Assembly (NCBI GenBank): GCA_034659475.1
Contig: JAYEHK010000121.1
Location: 17,653 to 81,652 of the forward strand
DNA length: 64,000 nucleotides
Source: JAYEHK01 sp034659475
Lineage (GTDB): Bacteria > Bacillota > Syntrophomonadia > Syntrophomonadales > Syntrophomonadaceae
Direction of reading: 5' to 3'
This document shows positions 26,345 through 35,481 of this stretch, one piece after another. The notes under the pieces were generated by a model that was not told the DNA's origin, searched no databases, and saw only the letters and a program-made list of their open reading frames with translations. The translations under genes were made by a program, and so were the position numbers. The first letter of the stretch is position 1; each line of letters starts with the position of its first letter.

Positions 26345-27218
26345 GATCCCCCATTTCGTAGATGAAAATTTCCTCCAGCGTAAGCGGTAAGATATCATAG
26401 ATCGCCGGATAATACGTCTGGATTTGTTCTATAATTACCTCATATGCACCACGCACAATAAGGATTAATACACTGCCTCGTCTCTCCTCATAAACAGGCT
26501 GCATTTCTTTCAATAGAGCAGGGGGCATTTCTCCACTAAAAGCAATTTGAATCTTATGTACATCTGCCTTAAGATCATCTAGGTCCCTCTCGATAAGCAT
26601 TTCACCATTATGTAAAATTCCGATATAATCACAGATATCCTCCAGGTCTCGTAGATTATGGGAGGAAATAATGATCGTCATATCACGATCTGCAACATCT
26701 TGAATAAGCAAGTTCTTGACCTTTTGACGCATGACCGGGTCCAATCCATCCAGTGGTTCATCTAATATTAATACATCCGGCATTAAAGACAATCCTAACC
26801 AAAAGGCTACCTGGCGCTGCATTCCTTTGGATAGTGTTCGTATTCGTCTGTTTACCTTGATATTAAATACACCTGCCAGCTTTGCATAGCGAACATGGTT
26901 CCACTGCGGATATATCCGGGCATAAAATTGAGCCATATCCTGAATGGTATAATTAGGATAGAAATATAATGAATCCGCAATAAACACAACCCGTGATTTG
27001 ATAGATTCATTTTCAAAAACAAATTGTTTATCTATCAAAAGAGTTCCTTCGTCTGGTTCATAAATCCCTGCCAGGAGTTTTAAAAGCGTTGTCTTACCAG
27101 CTCCATTGGAACCAACCAATCCATAGATTGATCCTCTGTGCACGTTTAAGCTAACATTTTTCAGCGCCTCCAGATCCTGAAATCTTTTTCTGACCTGCAC
27201 TACTTCAATCATTGTCAA
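26313..27218 (-). CDS. ABC transporter ATP-binding protein
   Basis: 301 residues. Complete ATPase: Walker A GSNGAGKTTLL near 37-47, a signature in LSKGMQRQVAFW near 134 (LSxGM variant common in ABC-2 exporters), Walker B LILDEPLDGLDP near 155, and switch histidine IIISSHNL near 189. It starts inside the end of the gntR gene (14-nt overlap) and overlaps the permease, so the three genes form one operon. Energises export by the downstream permease. Confidence 0.9.
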   Translation of the reverse strand: MTMIEVVQVRKRFQDLEALKNVSLNVHRGSIYGLVGSNGAGKTTLLKLLAGIYEPDEGTLLIDKQFVFENESIKSRVVFIADSLYFYPNYTIQDMAQFYARIYPQWNHVRYAKLAGVFNIKVNRRIRTLSKGMQRQVAFWLGLSLMPDVLILDEPLDGLDPVMRQKVKNLLIQDVADRDMTIIISSHNLRDLEDICDYIGILHNGEMLIERDLDDLKADVHKIQIAFSGEMPPALLKEMQPVYEERRGSVLILIVRGAYEVIIEQIQTYYPAIYDILPLTLEEIFIYEMGDHGYEIKNILY

Positions 27219-27594
27219 TCCCTCCTTCTAATTGTGTGCACAGTGTTTCAATTCTGTTCAGCAGTTCCTGGCAGGGAACCCCCAGATAAAGCATTTCAGT
27301 AATGATCTTCATCAGTTCCTTTTCCAACGCCTGCACCCTGCTCGAATGATCTTCTGAAATAGATGCCTTAACAAAATTCCCTTTACCTGGAACCGAATAA
27401 ATGTATCCACGATATTCTAGTTCGCGATATGCTTTTTGCACAGTATTCGGGTTAACGGTCAGATCACTTGCCAAAACACGCACCGCAGGCAGCTGTTCAT
27501 CTGGCTTAAGTACATTACTGATAATCAATTCTTTTATTTTCTCTACCAGTTGTTCATATATGGGCGTACGGCTCTTCACGTCCAGTTCAAACAT
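27205..27594 (-). CDS. GntR-family transcriptional regulator, YtrA subfamily
   Basis: 129 residues. The N-terminal ~70 residues are a GntR winged helix (SRTPIYEQLVEKIKELI, LPAVRVLASDLTVNPNTVQK, ELEYRGYIYSVPGKG). The short C-terminal helical tail is characteristic of the YtrA group, which represses its own ABC operon. The frame is open to 27633, but ATG at complement 27592-27594 has AAGGAGG 7 nt upstream and matches homologues. The inverted repeat at 27618-27649 is the likely operator. Confidence 0.88.
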   Translation of the reverse strand: MFELDVKSRTPIYEQLVEKIKELIISNVLKPDEQLPAVRVLASDLTVNPNTVQKAYRELEYRGYIYSVPGKGNFVKASISEDHSSRVQALEKELMKIITEMLYLGVPCQELLNRIETLCTQLEGGIDND

Positions 27595-27617
27595 GACAAC
27601 CCTCCTTGAATATTTAT

Positions 27618-27649
27618 TTGTATTAGTATGCATAGTACGCTTAATACAA
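27618..27649. promoter_or_regulatory. inverted repeat, probable GntR operator
   Basis: TTGTATTA (27618-27625) and TAATACAA (27642-27649) form a perfect 8-bp inverted repeat with a 16-nt spacer that itself contains near-symmetrical AGTATG-CATAGTAC. It is 24 bp upstream of the gntR start, where an autorepressor would bind. Confidence 0.6.
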
Positions 27650-27725
27650 TTAGTATATACTCCATATTCTTCTTTGTAAATAATTATTTTAAATTTGTAA
27701 CTTTCTCTAGCAGTTCAACATAGCA

Positions 27726-27758
27726 AAACGGGAAAATCCTCCATTGATTTTCCCGTTT
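27726..27758. terminator. bidirectional terminator
   Basis: AAACGGGAAAATC pairs with GATTTTCCCGTTT around a 7-nt loop; both outer sides carry T (or A) runs. It separates the small coiled-coil gene from the gntR operon. Confidence 0.8.
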
Positions 27759-27817
27759 TCCCAATAAACTCATTTCAACTTTCTCGTTTAAAAATTTGTC
27801 CATTTGAGCATCTACCC

Positions 27818-28039
27818 TTACAAGCGTTTTGCTAACCTTTCCGCTTTCGTTTCCAATTCGTGAATCCGAGCATTTACTTTTTCTAACTGTACCTTCTGTT
27901 CATCGATAAACTGTTGATCAACACCACCAGCTTGATATTCTTCAATGACCTTCGTAATTACCGGTACATTAAACTCCTTCAAATCCGTGATTTTCTTATA
28001 CGTATCATGCAGAGCCTGAAGCACATTATCGTTTTGCAT
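27818..28039 (-). CDS. small coiled-coil hypothetical protein
   Basis: 73 residues, highly charged and predicted to be almost wholly helical, with a heptad-like C-terminal stretch (VQLEKVNARIHELETKAERL). No family recognised. The frame is open to 28069, but the ATG at complement 28037-28039 has GAGGTGGAG at good spacing. A structural or regulatory accessory role cannot be specified. Confidence 0.6.
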   Translation of the reverse strand: MQNDNVLQALHDTYKKITDLKEFNVPVITKVIEEYQAGGVDQQFIDEQKVQLEKVNARIHELETKAERLAKRL

Positions 28040-28315
28040 ATTCTCCACCTCATAGTCCTTTTTTACCATATAATATCAAATATAGATAAATTAATGAACA
28101 GTTTCTTTGCCAAAAAAATATATTTGATGTTTCGAGACACTACTCTAAATATTTTTTATAAATGGAAGCAAATAATAGCATATTCCTAATACGGTTTTGA
28201 AAACCAAATACCAATTCAAACTTGCCCAGTATTACCGTTTGCAGCGGAAACCACCAAGTCCGCTAGACACAACCACCAATGAACTTTTTCGTACATTCCT
28301 TGTGTAAATTATGTT

Positions 28316-28350
28316 ACACGCTGGGGTCATACACGCTGGGGTCAGACCCC
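28316..28350. repeat. tandem ACACGCTGGGGTCA with GGGGTCAGACCCC palindrome
   Basis: Two copies of the 14-mer ACACGCTGGGGTCA start at 28316 and 28331; the second runs into the palindrome GGGGTCAGACCCC (28338-28350). The core GGGTCAGACCC also occurs, on the other strand, at 5417-5427. This motif resembles repeats associated with REP-type transposases in other bacteria; no such transposase is in the window. Confidence 0.6.
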
Positions 28351-28463
28351 ATTTGTTACATTGAAGCAAGAATTACACTGATCAATGAAATATGCCTGAA
28401 TATTGAAGCATTTCTTCAAGGCAATAAAAGAAATATCGTATAGTTTTTGTAATCACATAGCGC

Positions 28464-28493
28464 AAGAGCCTGGAATACTTATTCCAGGCTCTT
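28464..28493. terminator. terminator of the ABC-F gene
   Basis: AAGAGCCTGGAAT pairs exactly with ATTCCAGGCTCTT around four nucleotides. On the minus strand it lies 30 bp after the ABC-F stop. Confidence 0.75.
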
Positions 28494-28522
28494 TAAAATA
28501 TACAAATAAAACAATCTGTAAA

Positions 28523-30118
28523 CTACAGTGTATTTGTCAATTGTTTTTCGAGGTACTCGTCATAGGTTGACAGACGATCAATAACCCCATCCGGTGTGAT
28601 CTCAATGATACGGTCAGCAACCGTTTGTACCAGCTGATGGTCATGTGAGATTAGTAATACCGTTCCAGGGAAATCAATAAGCCCTTTATTCAAAGCCGTA
28701 ATCGACTCTAAATCCAGATGATTGGTGGGTTCATCAAACAATAGTACGTTTGCGCCTGAAAGCATCATTTTGGAGAACATACACCGAACCCGTTCTCCTC
28801 CAGATAATACATTGGCTTGCTTCTGAGACTCTTCACCTGAAAACAACATTCTACCCAGAAAACCTCTGACAAAGGTTTCGTCCGGATCAGGGGAATATTG
28901 CCGCAGCCACTCCACCAGGTTTAATTCAGATTCAAAGTACTCTGAGTAGTCCTTGGGGAAATACGCCCTCGAAGTGGTTGTCCCCCAAATGACATTCCCG
29001 TTATCGGGCTCCATTTCTCCTATTAGAATCTGTAGAAGCGCCGACTTAGCTTGTTCACAAGAACCTACAAGGGCAATTTTGTCACCGCGATTGACCACCA
29101 TATTAAAATCATTAATTCCGACTTCGCCTTCAATAGATTTATTTAAATTTTCAACGGTAAGAATATTTACACCTGCTTCTCGTTCAGGTTTGAAATTAAT
29201 CCATGGTAACCTTCGCGAGGAAGGCTTAATATCTTCTACAGTCAATTTTTCTAACTGCCGTTTCCTGGATGTAGCTTGTTTTGATTTAGAGGCATTGGCA
29301 CTGAATCGTTGAATAAATTCCTGTAATTCTTTAATTTTAGCTTCAGACTTTTTGTTTGCATCTCTGGCCTGCTGTAATGCTAATTGACTTGATTCCTGCC
29401 AAAAGTCGTAGTTGCCCGCATATAACTGAATTTTCCCAAAATCGATATCTGCAATATGAGTACATACAGCATTCAAAAAATGCCGATCATGTGAAACCAC
29501 AATTACAGTGCTATCCAAATCACCAAGAAAATCCTCCAACCAAGCAATTGATGCTATATCCAGATGATTGGTAGGCTCATCCAAAAGCAGGATATCTGGG
29601 TGTCCAAACAAAGCCTGTGCGAGTAAAACCTTGACTTTATCGCTCCCATCTAATTCCTGCATTTTGCGATTATGCAGTTCCTCTGAAACGCCTAAACCAT
29701 TCAGCAACGTCGCTGCCTCTGCCTCTGCTTCCCAACCGTTGAGCTCAGCAAACTCCCCTTCTAATTCAGAGACCTTCATGCCATCTTCTTCCGAAAAATC
29801 CGCCTTTGAATAAATGGCATCCTTTTCTTCCATTATAGTGTACAGCCTTGCATGCCCCTTAAGTACCGTTTGAATTACTTCAAACTCATCGAATTCAAAA
29901 TGGTCCTGTTTTAGAACAGATAGCCGAAGACCCGGGGGAATATTCACAATTCCCCTATTGGCATCAATTTCACCTGAAAGTATTTTCAAAAAGGTTGATT
30001 TTCCAGCTCCATTTGCACCTATAAGTCCATAGCAATTGCCAGGGGTAAACTTAATATTTACCTCTTCAAAAAGGACACGTTGCCCATATCGCAGGGTTAT
30101 ACCACTAGTCGTAATCAT
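28523..30118 (-). CDS. ABC-F family ATPase with one degenerate ATP site
   Basis: 531 residues, two ABC domains joined by a helical linker (~residues 245-310), no membrane part. ABC-F proteins act on the ribosome in translation or drug resistance. NBD1 has an intact Walker A (GANGAGKST near 35) and Walker B (LLLDEPTNHLD near 178) but its signature reads LDGSDKVK instead of LSGGQ. NBD2 has an intact signature (LSGGERVR near 441) and Walker B, but its Walker A reads GSCEQAKSA near 352 instead of GxNGxGKS. The two faults fall in the same composite site. The rest fits the YkpA/YbiT-like branch. Confidence 0.9.
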   Translation of the reverse strand: MITTSGITLRYGQRVLFEEVNIKFTPGNCYGLIGANGAGKSTFLKILSGEIDANRGIVNIPPGLRLSVLKQDHFEFDEFEVIQTVLKGHARLYTIMEEKDAIYSKADFSEEDGMKVSELEGEFAELNGWEAEAEAATLLNGLGVSEELHNRKMQELDGSDKVKVLLAQALFGHPDILLLDEPTNHLDIASIAWLEDFLGDLDSTVIVVSHDRHFLNAVCTHIADIDFGKIQLYAGNYDFWQESSQLALQQARDANKKSEAKIKELQEFIQRFSANASKSKQATSRKRQLEKLTVEDIKPSSRRLPWINFKPEREAGVNILTVENLNKSIEGEVGINDFNMVVNRGDKIALVGSCEQAKSALLQILIGEMEPDNGNVIWGTTTSRAYFPKDYSEYFESELNLVEWLRQYSPDPDETFVRGFLGRMLFSGEESQKQANVLSGGERVRCMFSKMMLSGANVLLFDEPTNHLDLESITALNKGLIDFPGTVLLISHDHQLVQTVADRIIEITPDGVIDRLSTYDEYLEKQLTNTL

Positions 30119-30372
30119 TATTCATACCGTCTTTCTATGTAATTAACTCATAACCCACATATTGTATCATACTTTGTCTATCAGTCAAGTATACGAAAAT
30201 GCACTACACGCCAAACATAATTCGGCTTTCACGACAATATTCATCAATGTCTCTCTTGCTATAGCATGCTATGGTTAGTTAGAATATTCTTAAGATTCCA
30301 TAAATTGTAAACATCTGTGTTTTGTTTAATCATTTTGACGAAAAACAAAACAGATATTAAGGAGGAGTATTT

Positions 30373-31716
30373 TTGAGTTATTGGCAGGAATACCGTAGAA
30401 AATTAGTGAGTGCAGATGAAGCTGTACAAGTTGTTAAATCGGGAGCTATTGTTGATTACGGACATTTTAATGGTAAACCAGTAGAATGTGATATTGCTTT
30501 GGCAAAACGAAAAGATGAACTCCAGAATGTTCAGATTTGGACTGCAGTCTGCGTACCACCTGTACCGGAAACCGCTAAGATTAAAGGAAGCTTTATTTTT
30601 CATGACTGGCAATTTAGTAAAATTTCCAGAGTGCTTCAAAGCTATGATCTTGGATACTATGCTCCTATACTCTATCATCAGGCACCAAGTTACTACCGTG
30701 ATGATATTATTTCGCATCGGTCTGTAATCATTTCCAAAGTTTGCCCTATGGATGATCACGGATATTTTAATCTTGGACCACAGAATTCTGAAACCATGGC
30801 TAAAATGGAAAACGCAGACTATGTTATCGTCGAGGTTAACAAAAATCTACCGATTTGTTTGGGAGGAGCACAGGAATCCGTTCATCTTTCGATGGTAGAT
30901 TATGTTGTTGAGGCACCCGATGATCAAATCCTGCCTGACATTCCCGGTATCGAACCATCACCTGAAGATAAACAAATAGCTACACATATTATGGAACATA
31001 TACATGATGGATGCTGTATTCAATTAGGTATTGGAGGCATGCCAAATGCTGTTGGCAAAATGATTGCGAATTCCGACCTGCATAATCTAGGCGGGCACAC
31101 TGAGATGATGGTTGACGCCTACGTAGATATGATTAATTCGGGAAGATTGAATGGACGACTCAAACAATTAGATCGCGGACGTGTAGCTTATACATTTGCA
31201 ATAGGAAGTCAGCGCATGTATGATTTTATGGATCATAATCCTGCGCTGGCATCCTATCCTGTTGATTATACAAATGATCCAAGAGTAATCTCCAGAATAG
31301 ATAACATGATTTCTATAAATAACGCTGTTGAAATTGACCTCTATTCCCAGGTGAATGCAGAGAGTATGGGACCCGTACAGATTAGTGGAAATGGTGGTAT
31401 GTGGGATTTTGTGCTGGGAGCACAATGGTCTAACGAGGGCAAAAGCTTTCTCTGTTTGAGTTCGACCTTTACCGATAAGAACGGGGAACAGCACTCACGC
31501 ATTGTTCCCACCTTTGCTCCGGAATCCATCACAACTGTACCCAGGCAAATGGTTGATTACATCGCTACAGAATTCGGTGTTGTTCGTCTGAAAACAAAAT
31601 CCACATGGGAACGAGCAGAACTCTTAATCAGTGTTGCACATCCACAGTTTAGAGATTCACTCGTTGAACATGCACAAAAAAATAAGATTTGGACTCGTTC
31701 TAACAAGATTGTATAA
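30373..31716 (+). CDS. CoA-transferase, butyryl-CoA:acetate / 4-hydroxybutyrate type
   Basis: 447 residues. Moves CoA between acyl-CoA and acetate, letting short acids be activated without ATP. Seen: GAIVDYGHFNGKP near 25, GIGGMPNAVGKMI near 219, the catalytic glutamate in LGGHTEMMVDAYVDM near 244, and the CoA-binding loop ISGNGGMWDFVLGA near 337. Which acid it uses cannot be fixed from sequence; butyrate is the reasonable guess given thiolase, crotonases and acyl-CoA dehydrogenase nearby. TTG start with AAGGAGGAG upstream. Confidence 0.85.
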   Translation: MSYWQEYRRKLVSADEAVQVVKSGAIVDYGHFNGKPVECDIALAKRKDELQNVQIWTAVCVPPVPETAKIKGSFIFHDWQFSKISRVLQSYDLGYYAPILYHQAPSYYRDDIISHRSVIISKVCPMDDHGYFNLGPQNSETMAKMENADYVIVEVNKNLPICLGGAQESVHLSMVDYVVEAPDDQILPDIPGIEPSPEDKQIATHIMEHIHDGCCIQLGIGGMPNAVGKMIANSDLHNLGGHTEMMVDAYVDMINSGRLNGRLKQLDRGRVAYTFAIGSQRMYDFMDHNPALASYPVDYTNDPRVISRIDNMISINNAVEIDLYSQVNAESMGPVQISGNGGMWDFVLGAQWSNEGKSFLCLSSTFTDKNGEQHSRIVPTFAPESITTVPRQMVDYIATEFGVVRLKTKSTWERAELLISVAHPQFRDSLVEHAQKNKIWTRSNKIV

Positions 31717-31898
31717 TCCACTTAAAAACGAAACATTTTTACTATTAAAAAAAGTACATCAAAAGAAGGAATCAGTTAACTTGATGCACAATATTTGTTT
31801 AAAAAGTTTATTTTTCACCTTTATATAGTTTACAATGAATTTATATTATTAGACAAAGTAAAACAAAAGACAACATATAGAAAGGGGAAAAGAGTTAA

Positions 31899-32654
31899 GT
31901 GGATACACAGCAAGAATGGAACCAAAACTTAAGCAATGAGGACTTGGCAAAACTCGCAGTCGATATGTTCCATCGTATAGTCGTTCACCATGTATTATGG
32001 TTTATGGAAGTGGAACACCAAATGGGCACGGAAACCGCCCTCAAAACTATGGACAAAGCCTATCAAAAAAGCTATAACGTTCAAATGAAACGCCTTTCTA
32101 AAGCCTTCGGCTTTGAAATGGTTGATGGGGTACCTGCAGCTTTAACAGAAATACCCAGGGAAAATTTGCTTGAACTTTTAACTGACATCTCGAAAAACTG
32201 GTTAGCAAACGATGGTATATGGTTTCAAAGCGTTGAATTTGAACATGGCATGAATGACGCCAAACGCTCAAACGATTCCTGTTGGACAAGGTTCTCACCC
32301 TTTGAAGCCTGGTCAATTAAACGCTATTTAGGCTTATCTGAACAGCCTGGACTTGAAGGACTTAAAAAGGCACTACAGTTTAGAATGTATGCTCGGATTA
32401 ATGTTCAATCCATTATCGATGAGGGGCCCAATAGCTTCGTATTCCAAATGAATGACTGTCGTGTCCAAACAGCAAGAATACGGCAAGGCCTTGATGATTA
32501 TCCATGTAAATCTGCCGGTCTTGTTGAATACGGACGTTTTGCAAAATCGGTCGATTCCAGAATAAAGACAGAATGTATCGGTTGTCCTCCGGATGAACAT
32601 CCAAAAGATTGGTTCTGTGCATGGCGTTTCACGTTGGAAGAGCAAGGAGAATAA
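31899..32654 (+). CDS. DUF6125-type protein (ATC-hydrolase-like)
   Basis: 251 residues. Helical N-terminus (LAKLAVDMFHRIVVHHVLWF) and a Cys-containing C-terminal half (NDCRVQTARIRQGLDDYPCK, then CIGCPPDEHPKDWFCAW). The pattern of conserved cysteines and the CPPD motif match DUF6125, related to the L-2-amino-thiazoline-4-carboxylate hydrolase fold; no reaction is known. GTG start with AAAGGGGAA about 11 nt upstream. Frequent in syntrophic Clostridia (from memory). Follows the CoA-transferase after 180 nt. Confidence 0.75.
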   Translation: MDTQQEWNQNLSNEDLAKLAVDMFHRIVVHHVLWFMEVEHQMGTETALKTMDKAYQKSYNVQMKRLSKAFGFEMVDGVPAALTEIPRENLLELLTDISKNWLANDGIWFQSVEFEHGMNDAKRSNDSCWTRFSPFEAWSIKRYLGLSEQPGLEGLKKALQFRMYARINVQSIIDEGPNSFVFQMNDCRVQTARIRQGLDDYPCKSAGLVEYGRFAKSVDSRIKTECIGCPPDEHPKDWFCAWRFTLEEQGE

Positions 32655-32695
32655 GTATAAACCATTAAACTATTGCTAAATTAATATTCTGTTAG

Positions 32696-32731
32696 AAGCT
32701 TCGGGATGACTTATTAGATATCCCGAAGCTT
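32696..32731 (+). terminator. intrinsic terminator
   Basis: AAGCTTCGGGAT (32696-32707) pairs exactly with ATCCCGAAGCTT (32720-32731), followed by TTATTT. Confidence 0.8.
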
Positions 32732-32743
32732 TTATTTCGTGAA

Positions 32744-33250
32744 ACGAATAGTATTTCCAACCAGGAAACTGGTGCTTCCATTAACAAAGCAGTTGAATAC
32801 CTGCACACTATCCAAAATCAGGATGGAGGTTTTGGATGGGTTCAGGGTGCAGAAAGCGATTCTGACGATACAGACATCGCAATACAAGCACTTGTGATAC
32901 TTGGACAGAATCCAGAGAACTCACAAGCGATCAAAAAGGCAATAGACTATTTGAAATCCTGTCAGGAATATGGCGGAGGCTTCAACAGCGGCAATAACTG
33001 GTTAACCAGCGGATCTAACGCTGCATCTACTTCCTGGGTATTACAGGGATTAATTGCAGCAGGTGAATATCCATCAGGTGACCCATGGATCAAAGGCAGT
33101 AATACCCCCGTATCTTTTCTTTTAAATCTACAGGACGAGGATGGTTTTTATAATTGGAAACCTGACGTTGAAGCTTCACCTGTAACAATCACAGCGCATA
33201 CAATGATGGCATTTCCCCTTATTTCCGGTAGATTAGCTTTATTAATATGA
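32744..33250 (+). pseudogene. 5'-truncated prenyltransferase/squalene-cyclase-repeat protein
   Basis: An open frame without a start codon runs from just after a terminator. It encodes two alpha/alpha-barrel repeats of the cyclase/prenyltransferase type: YLHTIQNQDGGFGWVQG with DDTDIAIQALVILG, and YLKSCQEYGGGFNSG with STSWVLQGLIAAG. Such repeats occur in secreted surface proteins of Clostridia. The first start codon (32894) is inside the first repeat, so the N-terminus with its signal peptide was lost. The C-terminus is also short. Confidence 0.75.
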
Positions 33251-33277
33251 ATCAGGGGAACAAAAAACCATTGTACC

Positions 33278-34417
33278 CTAATTCATCATAATTTGGTTCA
33301 GCAAATCGGACCAACCAGTATATCTAGTTACAAGTGCATAATTCAGGAATAATACATCTTGAATACCGTTTTCTCTTACGAAATCAAACACATTAAGTTT
33401 GAACTGTCGGGGATCTATTATGTAGATTTCCTCGTAATGGGGAAGTAGAAATGGAACAAAAGCGTTTCCATATGAATCCTTAATCACTGCAATTTTTTTA
33501 CCGTTTTTTATACTGGTGATGATTTTCCCCCAGGGACGGTCACCGCTTAGAAAAACACCATATTTCTTTTCACTCTCGGCCTGACTCATGTCAAGGAGCG
33601 GCATACGAATAGGGCCTTCATAATAGGCATAATATTCATGGTCAATAAAAGGCGGGTAGAGATACATCGTATCCGGATGATTCACCAACGCTTCACTTGA
33701 CGTGGCAGTATAGGTTGACCCGAGAAAATCATCTACTTGAACCGTACTATATTGGTCAATTGGTACTGCTTTTTCTCCCATTTCCTGCATGAACGCGCTG
33801 TACGCATAATAAGCACCCAGCGCAGTCCAGTGATGATCCGTTCGAAAATACAAATATTCATCAGCGTGTTTATTAAGTTCAGTGTAAGCATCCACTGTAA
33901 TCACTTCATCATTAAAATTCTCGTTTACGAGATCAATACTGTTCTTCTGTGAGGCTGAATATTTTTTCACGATATCATTCGGCAAGAATTCTATCTGCGT
34001 TGGTGCGAAAAGCGAATATACCTTCACATCTTCACTAACCTCTGATGTAAACTCATTAATTGTGTCTGCATAGGCAACGCATGCATCAGGGTTATAAATA
34101 TGGACTTCCATCGCCCGATTCTCCCATACCAGCATATTGCCTATCATTCGACCTTCATCATTATGGCCTGCAGTCTCAACAGCAAGTGATTTCAAGTTTT
34201 CTTGCTCAATTTGATTTATTCCTGATTTTTGATTTTCAGTCGACGCTTCTTTTGTCTCACCTTCATTTGTTACCTCCTGGGAATAGCCGTTATTATCTGC
34301 TGTTTCACTCCTATGAAAAACAGCAGGAACACCGGATTTATCAGTGCATAGATAGTAAATACCTCCAACAACAAGCAGCAGAATAATAAACCCAGTCAAA
34401 TACATATTTTTCTTCAT
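33278..34417 (-). CDS. DHHW-family SGNH-like envelope protein
   Basis: 379 residues. N-terminal signal anchor (NMYLTGFIILLLVVGGIYYL), a low-complexity Ser/Thr/Glu linker to ~residue 75, then an AlgX/DltD-like domain with YFRTDHHWTALGAYYAY near 195 (the DHHW motif) and KDSYGNAFVPFLLPHY near 310. These proteins are thought to O-acetylate surface polysaccharides with an MBOAT partner; no MBOAT is next to it here, and the usual N-terminal serine motif is not evident. The ATG at complement 34415-34417 has AAGGTGA upstream. Confidence 0.8.
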   Translation of the reverse strand: MKKNMYLTGFIILLLVVGGIYYLCTDKSGVPAVFHRSETADNNGYSQEVTNEGETKEASTENQKSGINQIEQENLKSLAVETAGHNDEGRMIGNMLVWENRAMEVHIYNPDACVAYADTINEFTSEVSEDVKVYSLFAPTQIEFLPNDIVKKYSASQKNSIDLVNENFNDEVITVDAYTELNKHADEYLYFRTDHHWTALGAYYAYSAFMQEMGEKAVPIDQYSTVQVDDFLGSTYTATSSEALVNHPDTMYLYPPFIDHEYYAYYEGPIRMPLLDMSQAESEKKYGVFLSGDRPWGKIITSIKNGKKIAVIKDSYGNAFVPFLLPHYEEIYIIDPRQFKLNVFDFVRENGIQDVLFLNYALVTRYTGWSDLLNQIMMN

Positions 34418-34590
34418 AAACAATCACCTTCACTATTTTCAATTACACTCATTATAATTGTTTACCGCATGTTCCCACAATAGCGTATATCGCAGCGACG
34501 ATTCTTTCCATATATAAAACTTTACAACCCACTTCTGCTGACTTACTATTTGTACTATGGTCAAAAAATTACGTAGGGGAGGGAAATACC

Positions 34591-35412
34591 GTGGAAAAGG
34601 TTTACGGGTATCTTAGAGTATCTACTGAAACACAGGCAAAAAGCGGATATGGAGCCAAGGCACAGGAGCAGGCAATCATTGAATATTGTACAGAGAATAA
34701 CTTAGAATTGATGGAACTCTTTAAAGACATGGGCATTCCTGGTACTACGATTGAACGTGAAGGTCTCACCCAGTTGATCAACGGTTTTAACGGGGTTAAA
34801 AAAGTTGTGGTGATGAACACCAGTCGTTTATGGCGAAATGATACGATACGCGTATTAATTAAACGTCAGTTTGAAATTGCGGGGGCTGAAATCGTTTCTA
34901 TTGAACAGCCGACCTATAGTATTAAAGCTGATAATCCCAATGACTATCTGTTTAATGGAATGATGGAGTTATTAGACCAATACGAACGAATGAATACGAT
35001 CCTTAAATTAGCCCGAGGGAGAAAATCCAAGGCCAAATCAGGGGTAAAGGGCTCCGGCGAAACGCCTCTTGGGTATATATGGAAGCACGATGGGGTAGAT
35101 AAGCCGATCGTGGTCATCGATGACATCCAGGCTGATATCGTTCGCTTAATCTATGCAAAATACCTGGAACTGGGCAGTATCGGTAAGGTTAAACGATATC
35201 TTAATGATCATGATTTCAAGACGAAAAGGGACAAAGTTTTTAACGATATGGGGATTAGGAATATCCTCACAAATGATTTTTACATCGGCAAAGTAAGCTG
35301 GGGAGAATTAGAAACCGACGGCCAGCACGAAACAATTATAGATCAAACGCTGTTTGAAAAGGTTCAAAAACAGATCAAGAGGAATACGCGCAATCCTGGT
35401 TTGAGTAAATAA
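34591..35412 (+). CDS. serine recombinase (resolvase plus recombinase domain)
   Basis: 273 residues. Resolvase catalytic domain from residue 3: VYGYLRVSTETQAKSGYG with the nucleophilic serine near 9, then NTSRLWRNDT near 72 with catalytic arginines. The Recombinase domain follows (GSGETPLGYIWKHDG near 150, VRLIYAKYLELGSIGKVKRY near 185). It stops where large serine integrases continue with a zinc ribbon and coiled coil, so it is a compact or truncated version. GTG start with GGGGAGGG upstream. It converges on the Jet operon and marks one edge of the island. Confidence 0.88.
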   Translation: MEKVYGYLRVSTETQAKSGYGAKAQEQAIIEYCTENNLELMELFKDMGIPGTTIEREGLTQLINGFNGVKKVVVMNTSRLWRNDTIRVLIKRQFEIAGAEIVSIEQPTYSIKADNPNDYLFNGMMELLDQYERMNTILKLARGRKSKAKSGVKGSGETPLGYIWKHDGVDKPIVVIDDIQADIVRLIYAKYLELGSIGKVKRYLNDHDFKTKRDKVFNDMGIRNILTNDFYIGKVSWGELETDGQHETIIDQTLFEKVQKQIKRNTRNPGLSK

Positions 35413-35418
35413 CTTCTG

Positions 35419-35448
35419 AAAAAGAGGAAGCTTTCGCTTCCTCTTTTT
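35419..35448. terminator. bidirectional terminator between recombinase and jetC
   Basis: AAAAAGAGGAAGC pairs exactly with GCTTCCTCTTTTT around TTTC. A/T runs on both sides suit both convergent genes. Confidence 0.9.
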
Positions 35449-35481
35449 ATCTTCCATCTATAATAGGCGATTCTCTTCAAC

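Larger units (their letters stand above)
28070..28522. other. intergenic region without a gene
   Basis: No reading frame with support. It holds a duplicated REP-like motif (28316-28350) and the terminator of the ABC-F gene (28464-28493). Confidence 0.5.
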
